Shown here one piece after another: positions 35,625 to 45,721 of a stretch of 64,000 nucleotides of DNA. Made by a program: the position numbers and the translations under genes. The stretch comes from Rhipicephalus microplus (taxonomy: Eukaryota > Arthropoda > Arachnida > Ixodida > Ixodidae). Numbering within the stretch: position 1 is the stretch's first letter; each line of letters starts with the position of its first letter. Where the stretch lies: the NCBI RefSeq assembly GCF_043290135.1, contig NC_134710.1:315392116-315456115 (forward strand). The letters are read 5' to 3'. Below the pieces are notes generated by a model. It did not search any database. It saw only the letters and a list, made by a program, of their open reading frames with translations, and had not been told where the DNA came from.

Positions 35625-38135
35625 CAAATTAGGCGCGCGAAGGCACATGAGAACCACTTGTACATATAAGATAAGCGGCCAGGGGGACAGAAAGTTAGAT
35701 CATAATTATCGCTGCCAGCAGCCCAATGAACTCAAATATCATATTACACTTTTTTAATGGCATTGGTAAGTTGGCATGTTTATATTGAAAGAAATGTAGG
35801 CAGTGGTGCTTGTACAAAGTTTTAGTTGAAATATTTTTTCTGGCACGCATGTGCTCCAAGATATCCGGCTTCAAAGTTTTTCTTTGGCATGATTATGCAT
35901 GCAAGAGGGCGAGGGTCAGCGCATACCTCCTCCCTAAAGTGACGCATCGGTTGTGTGCGCTGTGTGAAGAGGGTGGAAGCGTAGGCATAGGTGATAACAG
36001 TTAGCCTTGGCCTCTCGGCTATTGAAATCAAAAATCGAAAAACCCTTGCAACCAGTGTCGTAACACCCAACTGCAGAGCCTCTAGCGATAGTGTAAGTAA
36101 TGGTGCGAGCGCACGATCTGGATGCCAGTGCGCGTGCGTAAAAATGACTAGAGAAGTGTGCGTGGCCGTTTAATGCGCTACGCGAACAGTGTGACGGCTG
36201 TTGCCCGAGTAGTGTAACTTTTATTGAAATCAAGAGCAACATCTTCGCCAATAATAACTGAAACAGTTTTATCCTTGCTAACGCATATTTCCTGCTGCTT
36301 CGTAAGCTTATTTTAGTCATGCACAATTATCATCTAAATTCTTCACCTCTCAAGACTCCAATGCTCTAAAAAGTTTTCAAGATGCGTGCCTTCGGCAGCA
36401 ACGCAAAACATGAACCGCTCTCGCATCGGCTTAATGACTGGGCGTGCTACTTCTGCAGGAATACTCGCACAGGCAGATGTTATTCTGTCCTTCATGCCAT
36501 TTACATCACTAGGCTCTGTTACGTAAACTTGATCTTTAATGTAACGCTCCCCCCCCCCCCCAAAAAAAAAGAAAAAAGGTCGAGTGGAGAAAGGTCAGGA
36601 GATCTTAGTGGCCAAAACATAGCTCCAGCGCGCCCTATCCACTGTTGTGGAAAACGTCTGTGCAGCAGTTATTCGCCCTGGTAGAAAAAATGTGGTGGTG
36701 CTCCATCTAGCTGAAACCATACTTGGCGCAGGTCATTCAGGGAGACAAACAAAGGTCATTCAGGAAGAAAAGTGCAGACAAGGTCATTAATAACAACACC
36801 ATATATTTATTGTGTGCATCATTCCGTTCCAGTTGTCCTCAAAAAAGTGAGGTCTGATGATGCTGTCCCCGAGTATTCCGCGCCACTCATTCACACTACA
36901 GCAAACTTGATGCTTGTGCTGCGTCAGCCAGTGTGGGTTTGCTTGTGCCCAATAATGGGCGTTGTGAGTATTAACAATTCCATTTCGGCAAAACCGAGCT
37001 TCATCAGTTCAAATTATTCTGTGCGAAAAGTCATTTTCTTGATCCGTTTCGGTGAGGCCCCAATGGAAACAATTAATTCGCCTTTAAAAGTCCGCCTCAT
37101 TTAAGTTTTGATGAAAAACGTGATATGCATGGAGCTTGTGCTTTCTTAGAACGTTGGTAACTGTTCCGACGCTGCTACCGCACTGATTGGCAATTTGTTG
37201 GACGCTGAGCTTTGGCATCGAGGTTACGCGCGTGGCAACGTCGATTTCAGTCTTCATCGACGATTGCCTTCGTGGTCCATCTTGGAAGGAAGGCAGAGCC
37301 TGTTGTGCAAAAGCCTCAAAATAGTTTTATGAAAGTGGGCCTTGTTGGAAGAGGACGATGCGGGTGGCGAGACGCGTAAAGCTTTATTGCTAACGAAGCG
37401 TTGCCATTCAGTTCAGCCATTGCAGGCACCACGTCTATTTTTTTTCTTTCGTAGAATACCTCACACCAGAAGCAGCCATATTAGCTCTAAAGATATCCAC
37501 GTAGATTTTCTTGGTAGACCTTCAATGCAGAGACGCTGTGCGGCCGGAGCCACCCTAGTACAGGACGGTCAAGCTAACGCGTTCACAAGAAGATGTCTCC
37601 ATGTGATCTAAAGTTAAAACTAAAGTTAAATCTGAAAACAACGCGAACAATGGACTCCTGTTATCGCGTTCAGCAGGATCATGTGTGAGGCTCATGGCGC
37701 ACCATGCTGTCACATTTTCATTTCGCCTGCTGATAGGGCAAGGGTAATTGTTATGATGTATGCCCACGCTTTCACCCTCTTCACAGGCAACACCACACGC
37801 AACAGATGCGTCACTTTAGGGAAGAGCTCTGCGCGGATCCTCACCCTCTTGCATGCATTATCATGCGCCAGACAATTAAACTTTGAAGCCCGATATATCG
37901 GACGACAGGCGCGCTAGAAAAACTCTTCCAACTTATACTGTGTACAAACACCACTGCCTTTATTTTTTTCAATATAATCATGCCAACTTACCGCAGCTAG
38001 TAAAATGTTAATTATTCAATTTTAGTTAATTGGACTGCTAACAGTGATAATTGTCATCTGCCTTTCTGTGCCCCTTGCCGCTTAACTTATTTGCACAAGT
38101 GGTTCTCACGTGCCTTCGAGCCCCTATTTAAAAAA
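35625..38135 (-). mobile_element. Tc1/mariner-superfamily transposon with long TIRs, decayed
   Basis: Inverted repeats of roughly 400 bp flank a broken transposase. Left blocks such as CGAAGGCACATGAGAACCAC (35638) and GGTAAGTTGGCATG (35766), AGGCAGTGGTGCTTGTAC and CCCTAAAGTGACGCATC (35932) recur in reverse order and orientation at 38120, 37985, 37950 and 37815. The arms differ at many positions and by small indels, so the element is old. The ends near 35625 and 38135 are approximate, and no TA target duplication could be fixed. Confidence 0.7.
36380..37330 (-). pseudogene. Mariner-type transposase pseudogene (DD41D-like spacing)
   Basis: In shifting minus-strand frames, a helix-turn-helix-like segment (KLSVQQIANQCGSSVGTV then NVLRKHKLHAYHV, about 37215-37125) is followed by the catalytic-core motif WFQLDGAPPHF (about 36711-36680). 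Then come WIGRAGAMFWPLRSPDLSPLD (about 36640-36578) and a C-terminal helix region. The Asp of DGAPPH and the Asp of SPLD are separated by 41 residues, which I take as DD41D-type spacing within IS630-Tc1-mariner. Numerous stops and a C/A homopolymer (36551-36570) break the frame. The protein would cut and paste the element. Confidence 0.65.
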
Positions 38136-38379
38136 TTGATAAGGCTTAACTTTGAAGACACGGTATTTGGGCAAATCAATTCAGAATTATATGGTAAAAA
38201 TATTAAATATATGCAAGCTACGAGAACAGGAAGGTTGAGCAAACTAAAAGTACTTATTTAAGTGGGCACAGCGTGAGCCGCTAATCAAGACATGCATGAG
38301 CTTGAGGCCTTTGTTGTGGCGACATGTTGCCAGAGTTGTCAGATTTAGATTAGGAAGATTCGAAGGGGGTGAAATGTTC

Positions 38380-39480
38380 ATATCTTAACGACAGCAGATA
38401 AAACGAATAGCTTTCTTTTGAACAGACTCAATCTTGTTAATATCGTCTTTTCCGTCTCAAAAGATTGGTCTTTTGAGGGGCTGATTGGAGGGTGCGTTTG
38501 AGAAAAGACAGTTTTCGATTGATGTATTACATATTATTTTCTATGCTTGCTCCAGAATAGATTACCAGTAAATAAAAGTCTGAGATACTTGTACTCGGTT
38601 ACTTTTAAATAACGAAGAATTATTCAAAGACAATGAGAAAACTGAGGAAGCTGTGAATGTCTTTGAAACAGTTTTGGTGAGGATTATACTCGCTTGCCAG
38701 GCATTTCATCATGATAAAAAAGTGTGAAAACACATCATAAAGAACAGTGTGTTCTTAATTAGAGCTATTAGATTGGTAAAAATGCAATCAATGGCTTATA
38801 TACGCATTTTAGTGGTTTGTTTTGTAGCAAGTCAATAATATAAACTAGGAAGAGAAGAGGTTTAAGGACTGTACCATGCGACGCACCAGAGGAATCATTA
38901 GCAACAGGGCAGTCAGAAGGAGTGTAGTGCGTATATTGGGAGTGACTTGAAACAAAACTCTCAGTTCAGTTTATGAGTTTAGGCTCATTTAGAATGAGGC
39001 TCAGCTTAAATAGTAGTTTATAGTGTATGCCAGTGTCAAAAGTTTTGGACAAACCTAAAAAACTGCGTTGACTTGTGTATCGAGATCTAGTGCTTTAGCG
39101 ATTTCATGCGTGAATTTACGGTGCTAACACCACGATGTAAACCATGCTGGCAGTTACTTAATATACTACTAGTTTCTAAGAAATCCATTATATGTTTGTA
39201 AACTATGTGTTTGAGAAGCTTACGTGAGTGAGAAGTCACAGAAATTGACTGATAGTTAGTTACATCTGTTTGTTACCTGGTTTGTTCAAAGGTATAATTT
39301 AGCATGTAGCCATAGGGAATGAACGTAGTGGATTCTAAAGATTTCTTAAAAATTGTTGTTCCATAACGATTATCCCGATGCGAGTAATGAACAAGAAAAT
39401 TATTTCAAATGTTGTATGGAGAACAGGACTTGAGCTATTCAGTGTCACCCCTAGATCGAGAACATGATCAAGAGATACAC
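38380..39480 (-). pseudogene. Jockey/CR1-like LINE RT remnant
   Basis: Reading the minus strand in order gives NYQSISVTSHSRKLLKHIVYK (finger motif), CQHGLHRGVSTV, then VNAVF/FRFVQNF in place of the FLDLSKAFD motif, SSGASHGTVLKPLLFLVYI (palm motif B region), KVTEYKYLRLLFTGNL and finally DINKIESVQKKAIRFI. The order and spacing are those of a Jockey/CR1-type RT. The catalytic ADD region is not preserved and many stops interrupt it. Upstream sequence (39480-39800) is not recognisable. Confidence 0.7.
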
Positions 39481-40059
39481 AAAATTCACTAGTTTCTGTT
39501 CCTGGGCTACACAGACAAAAAATGGAGGTCGAGGTTATCCTGAGTTAAAACACATAGAAAGTAAGAAAAAAATGCAGATTCAAATATGTCGGAGTTCTAT
39601 ATAGACGTCTCATTACTTACAAAAACTAACTATTATGTATTTCACATAGTAAGATAGATTAGCAAAATTCTTAGCACTGATTTCAAGAAGCTTAAATAAT
39701 TGTACTTTCAAACAAAAGTTTTTGGCCAAATTGGGTTTAACTCGAAGCCCTTCTTGACTTCGTTAAACGTAGCAGTTTTAGTTTGATTTCTATTATGTTT
39801 CGAGCTTCGTAATGTGCACATATGTCGTGCACTCTAAGGCAAAATTACCCGGAAAAGGAGTGACGGAGCCCAATAGGCGCGCGCGATGAACGAATAGACC
39901 GTTGAGGAGACACCACAGAGGGAAGCGTCTCACGCGAAACTGTTTAGTCTCCAAAGGGATGAACCGCCCAGGCATTGCAGGCAGCGCGAAAAGTATTGCC
40001 AAGGTGACCCCCTCCTTCTCCACAGAACACATGTCCTTTTCCTCCTCTGCAAGCTCAGT

Positions 40060-41170
40060 CTTTCCCCGTATTTTGCCGGCGACGGTTCGCGGTGCGTCGC
40101 GGTCGGAGTGCTCGACCACGGCCGCCTAGATTCGACGATCTAAGAATTACGACGTAGTGCTTGTGTGTATGTTTGCATGAGCGTGGGCTGCTGCTTTTGC
40201 GTTTCGCTGCACCCATGAAGTCTGGAGCAACTCTCGACACGTCACCACGCCGCGCTGTATATCTCTGGCTTCAAGAGAGTCACGTTTAACACACGACAGC
40301 AACAGTTGGGAGTGCTAATATGGCGGCCGAGAAGGCAGCAAAGCCTATCGGATATGTACTTCAGTCCGACTCAGGGCAGAAAACAGCACTGGATTCTAAG
40401 GCAAGTAGGTTATCATTCTTTGTTCTATTCTACTGGTCGCATGTGCGATACTGATCGCGCTTGCCGGCAACGGGCTCGGTCGTGTTGTATATCGCACGCA
40501 CGAAATGCATCGCGAAGGTCAGCTTCGGCGTCTGCAGTTCGCCCGTGCTTTGCGACCGTCTGGAAATTGGCCGCCATTACCATCGGCCTCCCGTACGCTC
40601 GCTCATCGATGCTCGCCTGTCTTCGCCACTGCTATGAGCTCCGTGCTGGCGATATTGGGCTGAGACCTCGTCGCTGGTTTGGGAGTCGTCGAAAACACGT
40701 TGCGGGCTCTCGTAAAGAGCTTGGTTGTATGTCGCGCCCTGTAAGTGCACCAGTACGGGCTGGCGGGGCTTTCGTTAGCGTCGGAACTCACTGAAAGTTG
40801 GTCACCATTGCAGTCGGCCTTCCCGCCAGTTGGTCGCAAGCAGCTCGGCACTGTCCATTGACCGCAGCGGCGGACTCGCGTTCGCGTGCTGAGCTCACTC
40901 GAGTTTGAGGGAAAGGGCCACATTACCGTCGATTTCTTCGGCGCTAGCTCCAAACCAGCTCGGCTCTGTTTGTGGCGGCGGCCAAGCGTACGCTCACTCT
41001 CCTCTTTGAAGTTCGCTGGCGGCAGACACTCCGCGTGCAACGCCGTGTATGGCCTCGCGTTCGCTTGCTCGAGCTTAACGACGTCGCTCGCTTAGGACTC
41101 GCCGACTTGTTAGCGGCACGGAGGTTCGCGGAGTTGTGCCTGCAGCCGCCGCTCCTAATCTGTTGCACTA
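40060..41170 (+). promoter_or_regulatory. CpG-rich block, possible host promoter region
   Basis: CpG density is clearly above the surroundings over about 1.1 kb, with degenerate internally repeated phrases ('cggcctcccgtacgctcgctc', 'ggccttcccgccagttggtcgc'). A TATA-like CTGTATATCTC lies at about 40254. ORFs on both strands here are composition effects. It could be a CpG-island promoter for the exon-like pieces downstream; this is inference. Confidence 0.35.
40320..40400 (+). CDS. Candidate first coding exon of an unidentified gene
   Basis: The ATG in GCTAATATGGCGGCCGAG opens a frame of 27 codons (MAAEKAAKPIGYVLQ...) ending exactly at AAG followed by GCAAGT, which fits the consensus of a GC-AG intron donor. 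The exon sits inside the CpG-rich block. I do not recognise the peptide. It could equally be chance: the frame continues 18 codons past the donor before a stop. It is listed because start context, composition and donor coincide. Confidence 0.25.
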
Positions 41171-41322
41171 CGGGGATCGAAATGAGTCTTTGACGATGTG
41201 TGACATCACGGTGAAATTATTAGCATGTAATATCACACGTCTGTTTTCATTTCTTTTTACATATGCATTTTTATTCATCCTCTGTCACGTGTGACTCACT
41301 ATTTTACATACTTATTGTGCAG

Positions 41323-41428
41323 CCGTGGGCACACACCGTGCTGAAGACTGTGTGCGCTGGCGTCTGCGATGCCTGTCATCCATCGCTTTCGTCAGAGCAG
41401 CTTCAGAAGGACTGTGCGAGATGTGAAG
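41323..41428 (+). CDS. Exon resembling the first half of an SMYD-type MYND zinc finger
   Basis: The exon is framed by a pyrimidine-rich acceptor (TTATTGTGCAG, ending 41322) and a donor (GAAG|GTAAAG, GT at 41429-41430). In frame it reads PWAHTVLKTVCAGVCDACH, then LQKDCARCE. The CxxC-x12-CxxC arrangement and the preceding HTVLKT phrase resemble the N-terminal half of the MYND finger in SMYD lysine methyltransferases, where I recall an intron in the finger; the remaining zinc ligands would be in the next exon. No SET exon is visible, so it is either one exon of a large gene or a stray duplicate. A second, degenerate copy lies 236 bp downstream. Confidence 0.45.
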
Positions 41429-41558
41429 GTAAAGTTATTTGTGTGACATATTTTAACGCTTGTGTATATATTAACGTTCACGTATTTCTCATATGCGTGC
41501 ATCTTCATCTTCTGTCACGTGTGTGTAACTATATTTATTATATTATTGTAGGTGCAGC

Positions 41559-41649
41559 CGTGGGAACACAACATGCAGAAGGCTGCGTGCGCTGGCGTCT
41601 TCAATGCCTGTTATCTATCGCATCCGTTTGAGGAGCTCCCCAAGGAGTG
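41559..41649 (+). pseudogene. Degenerate tandem copy of the MYND-like exon
   Basis: The unit starting upstream at the CATATGC / CTGTCACGTGTG block is repeated at a 236-bp distance, intron part included. The copy reads PWEHNMQKAACAGVFNACYLS and ends with TGA at 41647-41649; two zinc-ligand Cys are lost (C to F and CARC missing) and no donor follows. AATAAA-like sites at about 41737 follow. It is most likely a decayed exon duplicate rather than a terminal exon. Confidence 0.4.
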
Positions 41650-41974
41650 AAAAAGATTTGATAACAATACTAGACTTGTACACTTCACGATGAATTCACT
41701 TAAAATAATTGAAAAACTTCATGCGTATGTAAAAAAATAAAAGATTTCAATGTCTCACTTTTGTAGTTCGTTGTTGCCGTGACTGCGAAAGCAGTTACAG
41801 ATAGGTGCCTAACTACTTTTTCGCGTGTTTTTTTTTCTGCGCAATTTGTTGGTCACTGCACAATAAACAGGCGAAAAAAAGTATTAGGCATGGCAGAAAA
41901 TAAACAAAAAACAATGTTTGAACAGGAGACAAAAAGTTCATTCGATCGGAGTATTTGAATAGATCAACCGTTCG
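41650..41974. other. No recognised gene
   Basis: AT-rich sequence with AAAATAAAAG at about 41735, which might serve as a polyadenylation signal for the exon-like units upstream. No other feature was seen. Confidence 0.35.
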
Positions 41975-42175
41975 TCTGGCAAGGTGCAACTGTGAGGACT
42001 AACAGTTGCCCGGTAAGGTGTAAATGTGGGGATGAACAGTTGCTCTATAAGGTGCAAATGTGAAGACTAAATGTTAGTCTTTTCAGGTAAATTGTGAGAC
42101 TAACGGTTACTCACTAATGTGTAAATGTGAGGACTAAATGTTAGTCTTGTGTGGGGACTAACTGTTAGACCCGGT
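41975..42175 (+). repeat. 34-bp minisatellite
   Basis: The unit AAGGTGCAACTGTGAGGACT... recurs at 41981, 42015, 42049, about 42084 and about 42116, five to six diverging copies with a 34-bp period. Units contain GGACTAACAGTT phrases; the last units form short inverted motifs (GACTAA/TTAGTC). Confidence 0.75.
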
Positions 42176-42676
42176 GCCGTTAGTCCAAAGTGGTGGTGCC
42201 ACCAAGATTGTAGCATGTGTTTTCTTTGCTGTAAGCGTTTCCTTCGGCTCCAGGAAGCATGATACATGCACCAAGATTCGTGTATTTTAGCTAAATAATT
42301 TAATAGGGCTCTACTCATATGGACCATTTTCGGTTTCGCGGTGCCTAGTTGTGCAGTGACATCAATGCATATGTGGCTTGGTCACGTGACCACACAAGGC
42401 TGTGACGTACATCGTGCGGAGTTTCGTCTGCTCTCACAGACGTGCCACACAAGCACCAGCAAAAGAAACCCACTGACAGTCGTCGTGGCCATCTGCAGTA
42501 GCATCCAGGCACTGGCAAGGCAAAAAGCAGCCAGAAAGAAACAAAGCATTTATCTTTACAACGTATGTACAGTAGGCTGAAGCAGGAGGGGGCGGCCCCG
42601 CTGTTGGACGCGCGCAGCGTCTCTGACGGATGCCTTCGTTGTCCGTAAAGGATGCGTAGACTGTCTCTTAGTATGT

Positions 42677-42785
42677 GGTTGGTATGTGGGGTTTAACGTC
42701 CCAAAACCACCATATGATTATGAGAGACGCCGTAGTGGAGGGCTCCGGAAATTTCGACCACCTGGGGTTCTTTAACGTGCAATAG
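42677..42785 (-). mobile_element. 5'-truncated SINE
   Basis: The minus strand carries CACGTTAAAGAACCCCAGG, TTCCGGAGCCCTCCACTACGG, CTCATAATCATATGGTGG and GGGACGTTAAACC, the 3' body of the SINE at 9838. No tRNA head is present. The match to the consensus phrases is close, so the insertion is younger than that at 10826. Confidence 0.8.
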
Positions 42786-43744
42786 AGTGTCTCTTCGATA
42801 GCAGTCAGCGTCCTCGAGCGACGCGCACTGTCTATCTGCAAGGGACGCCAGCACACTCGTAACAGCAGCTTCGTTTCGGAGATGACGGAGGTCACTCACG
42901 TCACTACAAAACTGGTGTGACGTCACGACAACTGCCATTGCGTCTCCTATTCTAAAACGTCAGTGTTTCTGCGTAAGCGATGGGACTAGATCGCAAGAGT
43001 GAGCATTCAGGTACACTTTTAAAAGTGAACTAAAATATATTTTACGCGTTTGTTGTCTCCGACTCTTCGTGTGGAGAGTGCTTGCATACAGAGGAAGCCC
43101 ACAAAAGGCTTGGGGTAGCCTTGAAATTTGGTGTCACCACCCCTTTAAAAAGATTATTGGTTATGACAGCCCCACTAGTCCCCAAAAGGACGAACCACAT
43201 ACCATTTTAACACCCTTTCGCCTTAGAGTGTGGTAAGCGTAAAATATCTCTCGTCACGATTTTTTTCTTTTAACAGGCACAAAGCAATGAATGCATGAGA
43301 GTATGACGTTTTCGCAAAAAAAAAGAAACAAAAACCATGACATCATTACAAAGATTTAACTGCACAAAGCTAACAAAATTTTCACTTAGGGTATCACTAA
43401 CAGAAGCATCATCTGCACTATCATAATATGGAAATGACATATACAGTGTGTGTGGCTTTTTATCAGAAAAGTGAAATAAGGTAATGCTTCGCTCTGATTC
43501 AAAATCTCTTCAGTGTCTTTTGAATCCCCTCAGTGATTTTTAAAACCGTCATCAATAAGGCGTACAACTAAAACACTAAGTCTATTTCAGCTTCATCTCT
43601 AGTAGCATCTACTATCTCTTTTAGGTCAGCGCACCTCACAAGGCCTGAAAGCATGCTGGATGAGTGAACCTCATGGCCAGTCAGAGTAAGTGATGGCCAT
43701 GATGTATCATGTGCATTGAAGTCACCAATGAGTTCCAGGGGGAA
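42786..43744. other. No recognised gene
   Basis: AT-rich sequence with a poly-T and a poly-A stretch (43258-43340). No domain-bearing ORF. It ends at the 13-bp target duplication of the PLE. Confidence 0.5.
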
Positions 43745-43757
43745 GAAAAGATGTCCT

Positions 43758-44050
43758 TTTTAGTAGGGTTGAGAGCTGGGCTAGTTGGTGAGACATCATT
43801 TAACCATATGATGTAGTAGCGCAATTTTCACGGGGACGAAGAGGACAAGAACACACGACACTCGCTACACTCGCAACTAATTTTATTTCAGAAGCAGCAC
43901 ATCATATATAACCCATAACCCTAGCGACACAGAAAAGAACTACGAACATTGAATAATTGCCAACAGAAGCTTTTGCGCAGACTCAAGCGATAGTACACGG
44001 CAGTTACACTTACACTTTAAGATGACATAACTAAAAACATCCCTGGGTAA
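43758..44050 (-). repeat. Inverted PLE tail
   Basis: The minus strand reads the PLE 3' tail (…TTCTTGTCCTCTTCGTCC, CATATGGTTAAATG) and about 45 bp of the next unit (GATGTCTCACCAACTAG...). At 44041-44050 it passes directly into the plus-strand truncated copy; TAA (44048-44050) is shared by both sides. CCTGGGT/ACCCAGG forms a 7-bp stem across the join (44042-44066). Confidence 0.88.
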
Positions 44051-45366
44051 GCACACATAACCCAGGAAAATGCTATTTCTTCAGCGTAGACATACAAGAT
44101 ATGTATTACAACATCCCGCATGGTCCGCTATTGTCAAGTGTAAAGCAATGTATAACAGAAAAAAACGATGAGTTAGAGTTTGTGTATAAGTGTGGTGTAT
44201 CGGTGGATGCCTTTCTTGAATTGTTAACCTTTTACCTTAGGTCGACATTTGTTATGTGGAACAAGGCTATGTACCGACAAAAATCCGGTATCACAATAGG
44301 CTCGAAAGTAGCCCCGGTTTTAAGCACAATTTATTTAGCAAAAATGGACAAGGCAATAGATTTAAACCTTAAAGGGCTTGCACTCAAAGTGTTTCGGTTT
44401 GTAGATGACTTTTTGGTTTTTATTGAATCGGATGGTCGGGATAAAAAGGTCGCAGAAGTTTTGAAAGTCTTCAAGAAAAATAGTAGAGGGCTTGAATTTA
44501 CTCATGAATTACCAGTCAGTCACAAACTGCAGTTTTTGGATATTGAGTTAGATGCCACAGCAGAACATGTATGCTGGTCATACAATCCGCGAACGGAAAA
44601 ACCCTTACTTAGCTACCGATCGGCACATTCTAAAGTTGTAAAGAGTGGCATAGCCTTTTCATGTTTGAGAGCAGCCTTGACAAAGTCATGTCCAGAAAAG
44701 ATTAGCGAAAGCTTCAACCAACAAATTATCAGGCTAAAAAATGCTGGGTACGAAAAACACGTGTTTTGTAGATCGGCTAACAAGCTGATTAGTCACGTAC
44801 GCAACAACTTTCATAAAAAAATGACAAGTAATGAAAACAGGAAGAACATAGTGTCAGTTCCATATGCGCACAAGATTGCCCATAACTTAAAAAACGTAGG
44901 TAATCGCTATGGCCTAGAACTAGTTTTTTCGGCACCCAACAAGCTTAGTAAAATATGTTCCAAACTAGACCGTAAAGTTTCCATAGCAGTAAACACTAAT
45001 GCTGGTAGTTGTACGGTAAATCACACAACAAAGTTTGTTAAGTGTAGCCTATCAGTCGTGTATTGCTTGCCGCTAACGTGTGGAAAGGTGTACATCGGCC
45101 AGACGGGTCGATGTTTGAACACCCGACTTTTAGAACACAAGCGATCATTAAGAACTGACATTCATTCTCACATAAAGAGACACTGTTCCCAGTGTGGCTG
45201 CTCACCACTGTTCAGTGACACGACCGTAGTCTTCCGTCATGGAAACCAACTAACCAGAGAAATTGTCGAAGCCTTCCACATTAAAAAAAGAAAAGAAGGA
45301 TGCATTAGTCAGTCATCGGTTTCGTTAAGTGACCGAGAAGCCAACTACCTCGAAGGACTTAATTGA
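44048..45366 (+). CDS. PLE RT (C-terminal part) and GIY-YIG endonuclease, 5'-truncated copy
   Basis: The frame is open from the truncation point to TGA at 45364-45366; the first ATG is at 44101 (421 codons). Visible in order are the motif-A region (FFSVDIQDMYYNIPHG), SGITIGSKVAPVLSTIYLA (motif B), the catalytic FRFVDDFLVF near residue 100 (motif C), LQFLDIEL (motif D/E), a Cys-containing linker (VKCSLSVVYCLPLTCG) and GIY-YIG (KVYIGQTGRCLNTRLLEHK, near residues 325-345). The zinc-like pattern HxxxxCSQCGC follows. The N-terminal RT fingers are missing, so it cannot be an active polymerase, but the sequence is undamaged. It serves as the upstream pseudo-LTR partner. Confidence 0.85.
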
Positions 45367-45721
45367 GATCAGTGTTTGCATGTGTCATACTCTCCTTTTT
45401 GTCGTTTCAAAATTTTGTTTCAAACACGTGTGAATTCCCGCAAATTTTTTTTGTTTTTTTTTATTTGATGTTACCCAGGGCTGTTTTTAGTTATGTCATC
45501 TTAAAGTGTAAGCGTAACTGCCGTGTACTATCGCTTGAGTGTGCGCAAAAGCTTCTGTTGGCAATGATTCAATGTTCGTAGTTCTTTTCTGTGTCGCTAG
45601 GGTTATGGGTTATATATGATGTGCTGCTTCTGAAATAAAATTAGTTGCGAGTGTAGCGAGTGTCGTGTGTTCTTGTCCTCTTCGTCCCCGTGAAAATTGC
45701 GCTACTACACCATATGGTTAA

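Noticed and set aside
40306..41040. 162-codon plus-strand and 145-codon minus-strand ORFs
   Set aside because: Low-information Arg/Ser/Ala-rich translations in a CpG-rich block; only the short ATG frame at 40320 has exon-like signals.
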